Assembly (NCBI GenBank): GCA_026770615.1
Contig: MU631428.1
Location: forward strand, 126,919-140,062
Reading direction: 5' to 3'
From: Pavlovales sp. CCMP2436
Lineage: Eukaryota; Haptophyta; Pavlovophyceae; Pavlovales
Length of the DNA: 13,144 nt
The position numbers and the translations under genes are program-made. The notes below the pieces were generated by a model, which saw only the letters and a list, made by a program, of their open reading frames with translations, did not search any database and was not told the DNA's origin. Positions 1 to 6,485 of this stretch are shown in pieces. Position 1 is the first letter of the stretch, and each line of letters begins with the position of its first letter.

Positions 1-270
1 GCGCACGAGCACGGCTGCCCGTGGGACATCGAGACCTGCCACTGTGCTGCCGAGGGATGGCACCTTGAGGTGCTGCGGTACGCGCACGAGCACGGTTGCC
101 CGTGGACCACCGAGACCTGCCTCTATGCTGCCGAGGGAGGGCATCTCGAGGTGCTGCGGTATGCGCACTAGCGCGGTTGCCCGTTGCCGCCGGGTATCCT
201 CGCTGCGGCTCTGGCAGATGGGCACGCCGAGGTGGCTGAGTACTTACGCGCGGCAGGGCCGGCCGCGTGA
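1..270 (+). pseudogene. 3' end of an ankyrin-repeat protein gene, interrupted by TAG
   Basis: Frame 1 is open from the window edge and encodes tandem 27-residue units of the ankyrin-like type with the signature HGCPW...C..AAEGGHLEVLRYA. Two good 81-base units lie at 1-81 and 82-162. A third, degenerate unit lies at 163-243 (..AALADGHAEVAEYL). The third unit has TAG at 169-171, where the earlier units have GAG (Glu), so the frame stops two codons into it. Without that stop it would run to TGA at 268-270. Repeats of this class are protein-interaction modules, expanded in giant viruses such as pandoraviruses and in some algae and other protists. The start lies outside the window. The protein may truly end at 171, with the third unit as a relic. 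Other open frames across this stretch are shadows of the GC-rich repeat. I am confident of the family and less so of whether the gene works. Confidence 0.75.
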
Positions 271-1000
271 GCAGCTGCCGAGCACACGCGCGACGCATCA
301 AAAAATGCGAGTGAGCTACTCGCGCGGCACGGCCTACGGCGGGAGCAGACGGCGCGCGTTCCATGGGCATGCAACCACCATAGAGAGCCGGGACACCATT
401 TAATCGCCTTCGGCGGCCACCCAATTGTCAGAATCCATCAGCTGGGGCGGGGGGGGATCTCGCGGGGCAAGGTCAATCTCATTGTATCCTCAAAGTCGTG
501 GTGGATCTCGCAGAAGAGGGGGGGGAGGGGGGGGCTAGGTGGAGTCTAGGTGGAGCAATTCGATTAAATAAGATTAATAGGTGTCCTGTCGCTCGCGAAG
601 CACAAGTTTGACTTCGCAGGCCTTTGTGGCGGCTGGGGGGGGAGGTGGCGGCTGGTGGTGGTGTGCGCGACGACGCGGCATGTGGTGATGTGGTGATGTG
701 GCGACATCTAGATCTAAGATCAAAAATAGAAAATCGGGAAGTTTAAAGCTACAAAAATAAAAAATCGGGAATGGCAGGATGACGACGCGGTATGTTGCGA
801 TGTGTGCGACGGGGCGACGGCGGCTACGTCGGTGATGTGTGCGACGAAGGCGAAGGTCGCGATGTGGGGGAAGGTGGAGGAAGGTGGGGCCTCGGTGGAG
901 TCTAAGAAGCTCTAACAAGACCAAAAAAGCTCCAACGTGAGCCAACGTGAGCCAACGTGGTCTAATAAGAATCGCGGATGTAGCGCGTCAGGGTTCGTTT
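271..1000. other. Non-coding, repeat-rich GC/AT mosaic
   Basis: I see no convincing gene here. The open frames lack codon structure and are low complexity. The stretch holds G runs (450-540) and a twice-used word GTGGAGTCTA (near 540 and 896). A pair of AT-rich copies ending AAAATCGGGAA lies near 728-770. Two diverged copies of a GACGACGCGG(C/T)ATG segment occur near 670 and 781. Three copies of GCCAACGTGA/G lie near 938-960. This texture suggests host intergenic DNA or an old transposon graveyard rather than compact viral sequence. Confidence 0.5.
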
Positions 1001-1020
1001 GTGCATCAAGATTCGTGCGC

Positions 1021-1365
1021 GATCAAATATGATTTCCCGCACGAATTTGCCGGGTGTAAAGGTCTTCAAATATGATCGCGCGACGAGAATCCCGCTCGCT
1101 CAAATATGACTCCTTTTGGGCATTTCCGCGTGCGTGCGCGCAGCAGAGGAAAAGGGTGGCAGGGCCCATGGAGAATTATATTCGTGTTTTTTACTTTTCT
1201 GTGCAACATTATTTTCTCTAGATTTATTTTAGTATTTTATATAAACCCCCACGCATCAAGAAAAGGCCAAAAGGAGTCATATTTGAGCGAGCAGGAAGCC
1301 CGTGCGGCGATCATATTTGAAGACCCCTAGAGTCGACAAACTCGTGCAGGAAATCATATTTGAGC
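1021..1365. mobile_element. MITE-like foldback element with ~90-base inverted arms
   Basis: The left arm (about 1021-1115) and right arm (about 1266-1365) are inverted copies around a ~150-base centre. Each arm carries three copies of TCAAATATGA or its complement: 1023-1032, 1066-1075 and 1100-1109 on the left, and 1277-1286, 1311-1320 and 1354-1363 on the right. The spacings are mirror images: 43 then 34 on the left, 34 then 43 on the right. The inner ends are the most similar (CTCAAATATGACTCCTTTTGG against its complement), while the outer ends have diverged. No transposase is encoded, so it would be a non-autonomous element. The outer boundaries and a target-site duplication could not be fixed. 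Non-autonomous elements of this sort occur in protist genomes and also in pandoravirus genomes. Confidence 0.75.
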
Positions 1366-1500
1366 ACGATGATTCATCGAGTTTCCATGCAAGCCACGTC
1401 GAGAAATCACGAGTATAGCGTCAGAGGACCTGGATGACACCGCGGATACACCGGGGACATCGGGCTAGTCACCTGGGAAGCACCTCCAAAAAATCGCCTC

Positions 1501-1572
1501 GGGCTACCCTAATAGCATACAAAATCGCCTCGGGCTGCCGTAGATAGCATAAGTAGGGCTACGCTAATGAGG
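1501..1572. repeat. Three copies of a ~20-base dispersed word
   Basis: The word GGGCTACC(C/G)TAATAGCATAC occurs at 1501-1520, in variant form at 1532-1551, and truncated at 1556-1570. The first two are each preceded by TCGCCTC. Two more copies lie at 2096-2115 and 2128-2148, so the group brackets the segment 1572-2095. I do not recognise it. Confidence 0.55.
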
Positions 1573-1596
1573 GCTTGCAGCGACACACGCGAGCAC

Positions 1597-1936
1597 CTGG
1601 AGGTCGGGGGAGGTGCGATAGGTCTCTGTGGGTGGGCAGGAGGTCGGGGAAGCCACCGCGGCACGTTTATCGCATCGCCAGACCATGTTGAAAAAAACGA
1701 AAAACAGGTAAGGGGGGTGGGTACCTTACTCAAATGACGTTTTCGAAAAGTCGACTTTGCGGGCGCAGAAGGTCGTCGGAGCGGCGGCGCGGCATCGGGG
1801 GGTGCGCCAGGGGTCCCAGGGGGTGGGTGGTAGGCGTGGGAGGCCACCGCGGCGCGATGATCGTCGCCAAAGACCAAATGAAAAAATCACACATTCGACA
1901 AAGGGTACTACTTACTACCTTGGCCAAATGTGTGTT
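1597..1936. repeat. Diverged tandem duplication, period ~191-194 bases
   Basis: Unit one (about 1597-1740) and unit two (about 1790-1936) share GCCACCGCGG (1652 and 1843). Both also have a GACCA-ATG-AAAAAA stretch (near 1681 and 1872) and a (G/C)TACCTT..CAAATG block (1721-1736 and 1915-1930). The minus-strand translations of the two units also resemble one another (HL-KV, then a WS...PRW.P....HP pattern). This is expected from a nucleotide duplication and is not good evidence of a gene. No start, domain or codon bias supports coding. Confidence 0.5.
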
Positions 1937-2084
1937 TTTTTGATATCGAGATAGCGCTCGCCAGAGGTCGATGTAGACGGGTGGGCGGCCACAGGGGGCA
2001 CCACGGAGGTGTGTGTGATCGACCGGGGGCATGGCGAAGTGATGTAGGCCGGCTGGACGCAATGTGGTGCGTGTGCAAAATAAA

Positions 2085-2148
2085 GTATGCCTTGGGGGCT
2101 ACCGTAATGGCATACCTTGGGGGGCGAGGGTTACTGGGAATAGCATAC
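2085..2148. repeat. Two further copies of the dispersed word, one with a short hairpin
   Basis: Copies lie at 2096-2115 (GGGCTACCGTAATGGCATAC) and 2128-2148 (GGGTTACTGGGAATAGCATAC). The first is also the right half of an inverted repeat, with GTATGCC at 2085-2091 pairing with GGCATAC at 2109-2115 across a 17-base loop. The pair lies just beyond the 3' end of the capsid gene and may mark the junction between flanking DNA and the virus-like block, but no boundary sequence was recognised. Confidence 0.4.
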
Positions 2149-2164
2149 TCGCGAAAACGCGAAA

Positions 2165-2240
2165 TTACGGAAGTTTTGAGTAGTGTCTTGGTTTTTTTGG
2201 TCTTGGTAGCCTTGGTGGCCTTGGGTGTTTTTTTTTAGAC
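2165..2240 (-). other. Poly-A/ACCAAG-rich tract after the capsid gene
   Basis: Read on the minus strand, the capsid stop is followed at once by an A run and then repeated ACCAAG/ACCAAAA units. Comparable ACACCAAAA or GGACCAAAAAAA tracts follow the stop of the first discoidin gene (6396-6437) and of the second (8705-8760). The recurrence hints at a shared mRNA 3'-end or intergenic promoter signal of the virus-like block. This is inferred from similarity alone. Confidence 0.35.
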
Positions 2241-3503
2241 CTACGACTGGTACGAAAGTAGGCCGCCTTGAGCCACAAGTATCTTTTCGTGCTGCACCCA
2301 AACGTCCACGAACAGAGCAGGATTATCGGCGGCGATCTTACTCTCGAAAACCACGTGCATAAGCTGGGTCGAAATCCCGTCCGAAATTGCATCAGACTGT
2401 GGGAAAGCCTGCAGGGATAACCCGATACAAAATCTATCATTGATAAATTCATAGGCGCTTATACAGGATCGAGAAGCCGCATCCGAGATACCTGAGCCAA
2501 CTGCTTTCGATAGCTCGAAGCGTGCTTCCGCCGCACTTCCGGTGCAATCTATGGCTGACTGGAGCACCACCATCGCGCCCAGCCGAAACCTGTAATTTTC
2601 GCAGCCAGCGCGAGTCCGCGTGGTGGCGGTATTTCGCGAGTGGGGAGATGCGACCGCTGACTCTCTAAAGGCGACGAAGATATTACAGCAACTTGACGCC
2701 CGCACGGGTATTTGCATGCTTATATAACCGCTGTTTGCGCTCACAGTAGAGCGATAATGAGAATAATCAAAACTGGGCACGGTGACGATGCCCCCCAAAG
2801 AAGCGTACATCGCAGCCTCGATAGCACCATCGATACGCACCTCGGAAAGGTGGAGCTTCAGATTGCTTATAGTGCAACCCGACGTAGAAGCTCCAGCATT
2901 GTCATAAGTAGCCCACTCCACTTGAGGCGCGAATTTTACCTCTAGACGAATGCTTTCCTTGAGTGCACTCAAGGGGATAGCTTTCATAGCTAGCGTGCCG
3001 AGCGGGTTCATGATTGGAAGAGCTACGGTCAACGATGAATTGGCAGGGATGGTGGCTCCCGATCGGTTATAGTATGAAGAAACGAGGCTTGTAGGGTCAT
3101 TTGAAGCGACCGAGTAATCCGCTATACCACGCATGGTCCCGCTTGAGCGCAGTGAATCCAGGTCAGTAGTGAAGTCCTGAATAATGGCGAAGAGAGCTGC
3201 GTATTCCGAAATTGAGCTAATGTGCTGGGATCCGAAAAATACTTCCAGCGAAGAAATACAAGAGACAGCACCTCCGTCGAGCGTCATCGGCGTTGGGTTG
3301 TTGTTGTTGATGGTGAAACTCAAAACTGTCTGTGAACCGTCTAGGTGGAGCCCCGGTAATCCCGCCTGGATATCGAACGTTGCCTTCTGACTCCCGCTAA
3401 TCGCAGACGCGCCCGAGCTCGAAGTCAGGTAGTGCCGCAGCATTTCCGCCGGTGGAGCTAGTGGCCTGGGCTCATATTGGTAGAACGATGGTATAGACTC
3501 CAT
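2241..3503 (-). CDS. Probable double-jelly-roll major capsid protein
   Basis: This is an uninterrupted 420-codon gene read from ATG at 3503. The frame is open a little further upstream, but only with a TTG, so the ATG is preferred. The protein is beta-rich and Ser/Thr/Asn-rich, with no signal peptide or membrane segment. Its layout resembles capsid proteins of polinton-like viruses, adintoviruses and virophages. An early 'DG..TVLSFTINN' strand block leads to a mid-protein IPLSALKESIRLEVKFAP strand pair. The sequence then continues with SNLKLHLSEVRIDG and a '..FDYSHYRSTVSANSGYISMQIPVRASSCCNIFVAFR' type region, where the second jelly roll would begin. The length is at the short end for that family. 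A neighbouring lipase and fibre-like genes fit a virion cluster. No single catalytic or diagnostic residue exists for this fold, so the call is from overall pattern. Another jelly-roll virion protein, such as a minor capsid protein, is the main alternative. It is the only sizeable virus-like gene here without a break. Confidence 0.6.
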   Translation of the reverse strand: MESIPSFYQYEPRPLAPPAEMLRHYLTSSSGASAISGSQKATFDIQAGLPGLHLDGSQTVLSFTINNNNPTPMTLDGGAVSCISSLEVFFGSQHISSISEYAALFAIIQDFTTDLDSLRSSGTMRGIADYSVASNDPTSLVSSYYNRSGATIPANSSLTVALPIMNPLGTLAMKAIPLSALKESIRLEVKFAPQVEWATYDNAGASTSGCTISNLKLHLSEVRIDGAIEAAMYASLGGIVTVPSFDYSHYRSTVSANSGYISMQIPVRASSCCNIFVAFRESAVASPHSRNTATTRTRAGCENYRFRLGAMVVLQSAIDCTGSAAEARFELSKAVGSGISDAASRSCISAYEFINDRFCIGLSLQAFPQSDAISDGISTQLMHVVFESKIAADNPALFVDVWVQHEKILVAQGGLLSYQS

Positions 3504-3579
3504 AAAAATTTCTGTGTACAAGGACCCTAGATTTTTATTTCAGATTCTTTTGACAAACGACGCCAACGACGCCAACACC
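3504..3579. promoter_or_regulatory. Divergent intergenic region, candidate two-way promoter
   Basis: Only 76 bases separate the capsid ATG (minus) from the ATG of the small plus-strand gene. The sequence holds ATTTTTATTT and AAAAATTTCT, AT-rich patches that could serve as promoter cores for either side. It also has a GACGCCAAC repeat (3557-3574) next to the plus-strand start. The plus-strand start context, ACACCATGG, is an excellent eukaryotic initiation context. Promoter function is inferred from position alone. Confidence 0.4.
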
Positions 3580-3930
3580 ATGGTCCCCCGGCAGGTTCGT
3601 CGTGACACAAGGCGCTTCCAGGTCAACCCGTCGTTCACGCTCGCACCCTTTTTGCCCCCCCCACCCTTGGCGACCACTCGGGGGATCTTCTCCGGGCCTG
3701 CATTGCCTCCAGGGTTCGTAAGAGCGCCTCAGGGGGGCACACAATCGTCTCAGTCGGCTCAGTCGGCTCAGTCGGCTCAGTCATCTCAGTCGTCTCAGTC
3801 GACATCTCAGCAGCCAGCCCGGCTCACATACACGCCAGCAACGCCGCCTGCAGGACCTAGCACGCCACCAACCTTTCAGTCGGCGTCGACATCCGGGGCA
3901 CAAGCAGTCCAAGGTCGAGGCCAGGGTTAA
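3580..3930 (+). CDS. Small Pro/Ser/Gln-rich protein, divergent from the capsid gene
   Basis: The gene encodes 116 residues from ATG at 3580 to TAA at 3928-3930. The open frame extends upstream only to a GTG. The protein starts basic (VPRQVRRDTRRFQ), then becomes Pro-rich (PFLPPPPLATTRG). A Ser-Gln run near residues 50-75 follows, encoded by a tandem 9-base TCAGTCGGC-type repeat (about 3745-3800), and then a Pro/Thr/Ser-rich end. It looks intrinsically disordered. I do not recognise a family. Its place between the capsid and fibre-like genes suggests a virion accessory or tail-linker protein, but that is inference. The same frame is open for 59 more codons beyond the TAA. Confidence 0.5.
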   Translation: MVPRQVRRDTRRFQVNPSFTLAPFLPPPPLATTRGIFSGPALPPGFVRAPQGGTQSSQSAQSAQSAQSSQSSQSTSQQPARLTYTPATPPAGPSTPPTFQSASTSGAQAVQGRGQG

Positions 3931-4110
3931 GTTGCCGCTACCACGCGCAGAGAGGTCGGTTTTGACGCGCCATCTAAAGGGTCAGGGTCGGGGGGAGGGG
4001 GAGGTGTTAATATAAGACCTATAATGCTTCGGCAGGGTGATGTGGAGAAGTTAGGGCTTTGGGAAAGCAATATCTTTGGTCTTCGGCATGCACATGAGCA
4101 ACATACCTGA
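3931..4110 (+). other. In-frame open continuation after the TAA of the small gene
   Basis: In the same frame as the upstream gene, the sequence after TAA 3928-3930 stays open until TGA 4108-4110. It would encode a Gly-Ser linker (GSGSGGGGG) followed by a charged, folded-looking stretch ending KLGLWESNIFGLRHAHEQ. A 59-codon chance opening is not rare, so this may be nothing. It resembles the nonsense-interrupted genes next door, however, where the continuation is demonstrably homologous. It could be a truncated tail, a readthrough extension, or chance. Confidence 0.3.
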
Positions 4111-4133
4111 TCAACCAATTTTTTTATAAAATA

Positions 4134-4166
4134 ATGGTATACAAAAACATAGATAGATATGTCTAA
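4134..4166 (+). promoter_or_regulatory. Short upstream ORF overlapping the first discoidin-gene start
   Basis: ATG at 4134 opens a 10-residue frame (MVYKNIDRYV) that overlaps the main ATG at 4159 in another frame. It is preceded by an AT-rich block (TTTTTTTATAAAATA) that could be a promoter core. The second paralog has a matching upstream ORF (6447-6485) with the same MV-KNI-R pattern. It could damp initiation at the main start or be a conserved leader only. Confidence 0.35.
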
Positions 4167-6291
4167 CGTGTTCGGTCGAATTTCAAGCGGGTCGGCGACT
4201 TACCCTCTCACCGTTCCACTCGTGACTAGCACGACCACCGTGACGCAGCTGAGTCTGAACAGCCTCGCTACCAATGCGCAAAACCAGAACCAGACACGAG
4301 ACCTCAAAAAGACACTGGTGACCAGAATCCCTGCGTCTAGCCCGCCCGTAAACCTCTTACTTCCGTTCAACCCGAGCCTATACGGGGCCCCACTCGAACT
4401 CGTTGCCGACCTGCAGCTTCCAAACGAGCTGGCAACCTCAGAAACAAAGTCGGTTGGGGTGCAGTTCTCGCTCTCACAGGTCTCAGCAATTTCCGAAGGA
4501 TCCATATTTACACTCGGAGACACACTCAAATTGCAGGCGGAGACGATGAGTAACCCACAGTTGTCTACATACAAGATGAACATCAGGATTGTAGGAGACA
4601 CCGATTTCGAAATCGTTATTATCAAGACCCCTGAATTGAACGTTTACTATTCCAGAGTTTTTAATTGGAATTCACAGGACACCCCAGCGCAAATCATCAC
4701 AAAATGGAACAACACCATGCGACCATTCATAGACGACCTAAGCTTCGGCCACTGTGCGCTGTCGTACGACTCGGGAACTGGTAAATTTTCTGCCGTTTCT
4801 GATCCTAACCCCGCGTACGGTACATACGAAGGGTTTTTCTGGGTGTCAAAAAATCAAGGAGATGATGCAAGCAAAGATAGCCTCGGACTCCTTAGGTCTC
4901 CCTCAGGGGCCAATCCGAACTGGGCGACCAATATGGAACCCCGCCCCTTTGAATATACTGCTGGTATTTTGCAACAAGGCATAAAGGCAGGGCTCCTCGT
5001 TACTGGATCGAACGGTATTACCCCTCGACAAATTAATTTCGACATCACCAACTATGTGGACACCCCTAACACAAAATATACATTAATTATCACCAGTTCC
5101 AGTAGAGTTGAAGTCTCATTATTTGCTGGTTCTATCGAAATTACACGCGATGCAGAGGTCGGTGAGCTTGCGACAATTTATTCAGGAATATATAGGCCGG
5201 TTATCCGTGTTTGTGGCTCCGAAATCGTGAGCGGTGAATACACAGGTGAGATCACACCTATCAATATTCTTACAGTGTTGAGCAATCCGGAGCGTGATCT
5301 CGCGCTCGCTGATTTCGATTATAAAAACATACAATCACCCAAATCAGGGAATGCTTTCTTTCAAGGCATATATGTGTAAAGCTCCAACAGTACGTCCATA
5401 GACATCCTTAACTCGATTGAGCGATTAGATAGCAAAGTATTCGAAACAACAGAACACGTCGATCTTGTGAGCTGTACAGCCACAGATGACTCTTGGCTTA
5501 TTACGACAAACAACACTGGTGGAGACGTGCAATGCCACGTCACCCCGGCCTACAACCTGGAATCTCTAAACACAATAAATAAGGAGTCTCCTGAGTTTAC
5601 CAATAACGTCTCGATTGTGACTAGTTCAGATTGGAGCAACTCCTCAGGCTGGAAGGTGGTCAGCAGCTCGACTTATCCAAACGATGCCAACTACGCAGCT
5701 AATAATGCATTTAATAAAAACACCACCACCTACTGGGGAAGCTCCGAGGACACCTTCACATCAGTCGGTGTTGGTTTTCAATTTTTGGGGATCGAATACC
5801 CATCAGCTACTAAGCTGAACTCTTTTATTATAAATGGAGCAGCTCGGTACCCAGGCGTTACGGCTCCAATCGAATGAACCATATCGGGCTCCAACAGCAC
5901 TGTTTTTACAAAAATCCACAATTTTACAAAGAACAACTGGGTTGCCAACCAAGAAGAGACGTTTTTCATAACAGTGGATCACGAGCCTTACCGTTATTAC
6001 CGGCTAACTGTCACCAAGGTGAGTGCTAACGGCTCCTCGTCCACCTTTGTGTCTATACCACAAATTACCTTCATAACGGGCTGGACTATAGGGCTGACTA
6101 TATTCCTGAGTGCACTACAAATTTCAACAAACCAGTTCAAGATCCTGATGGGAAACGTATACGGGGAGATGTTAAATTTGATAGGGTCTCCTGTAACGTT
6201 TGATTACAGTATAATGTTGACTAAGAACAAACGTATAGTCAATAGCGGCCTTTACCGCCTATCAACAACCGGGCTTGTTAAAACAAGCTAA
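4159..6291 (+). pseudogene. Discoidin-domain (F5/8 type C) fibre-like protein, copy 1, with two in-frame stops
   Basis: A single frame runs from ATG 4159 (MSNVFGRISSG) to TAA 6289-6291 and would span 710 codons. It is interrupted by TAA at 5377-5379 (codon 407) and TGA at 5875-5877 (codon 573). Alignment by eye to copy 2 continues across both stops without a frame change. The TGA sits where copy 2 has Trp (TGG). The N-terminal ~400 residues are beta-rich and of unknown fold. Codons ~490-642 form an F5/8 type C or discoidin-like domain (SGW-V-SSTYPNDANYA, NKNTTTYWGSS, GAARYPGVTAP, EPYRYYRL). A ~65-residue tail ends RIVNSGLYRLSTTGLVKTS. Such domains bind glycans or lipids, so with the capsid and lipase neighbours a host-attachment role is likely but inferred. 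If the first stop is obeyed, a 406-residue protein without the binding domain is made. Confidence 0.65.
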
Positions 6292-6437
6292 GACAAGCTA
6301 AGACAAGCTAAGACAAGCTAAGCTAAGCTAAGACAAGCTAAGCTAAGCTAAGACAAGCTAAGCTAAGCTAAGACAAGCTAAGCTAAGCTAAACTAAGAAA
6401 CACCAAAACACCAAAACACCAAAAACACCAAAAAAAG
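6281..6437 (+). repeat. Minisatellite starting at the stop codon, then ACACCAAAA repeats
   Basis: From the last codons of copy 1 (ACA AGC TAA), a 10-base unit AGACAAGCTA is tandemly repeated. It alternates with AGCTAAGCTA in a 20-base higher-order unit repeated about four times, to about 6399. Copy 2 ends with the same ACAAGCTAAGA once only, so the array appears to have grown from the stop-codon region of copy 1. It passes into an ACACCAAAA repeat (about 6400-6437) just before the copy 2 leader. Multiple TAA triplets within the array would give redundant termination in any readthrough. Confidence 0.85.
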
Positions 6438-6446
6438 TATACAATA

Positions 6447-6485
6447 ATGGTAACAAAAAACATTTCCAGATGGCCAACGTATTAG
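6447..6485 (+). promoter_or_regulatory. Short upstream ORF overlapping the second discoidin-gene start
   Basis: ATG at 6447 opens a 12-residue frame (MVTKNISRWPTY, stop TAG 6483-6485) that overlaps the main ATG at 6470 out of frame. The bases around it (GTATACAATAATGGTAACAA) match the leader of copy 1, which has TAAAATAATGGTATACAAAA. The leader was thus duplicated with the gene. The conserved ATG-GTA may be a regulatory upstream start or simply shared ancestry. Confidence 0.35.

Noticed and set aside
44..403. 119-codon plus-strand open frame over the ankyrin repeats, and its minus-strand counterpart
   Set aside because: Both are shadows of the GC-rich 81-base repeat. Frame 1 alone gives the ankyrin signature.
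574..945. 123-codon minus-strand open frame rich in His/Pro/Arg
   Set aside because: It is low-complexity translation of GTGG/GATGTG repeats with no domain or codon signal.
1106..1330. 74-codon plus-strand open frame across the foldback element
   Set aside because: It spans both inverted arms and the AT-rich centre. The structure is explained by the inverted repeat and the peptide resembles nothing known.
1509..2062. Two overlapping minus-strand open frames of 110-122 codons
   Set aside because: They arise from a duplicated GC-rich non-coding segment. Their mutual similarity follows from the DNA repeat.
5377..5392. A 15-base GT...AG micro-intron that would remove the first stop of copy 1
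   Set aside because: The bases allow it, but the other stops (5875, 6614) have no equivalent, and short GT-AG pairs arise often by chance.
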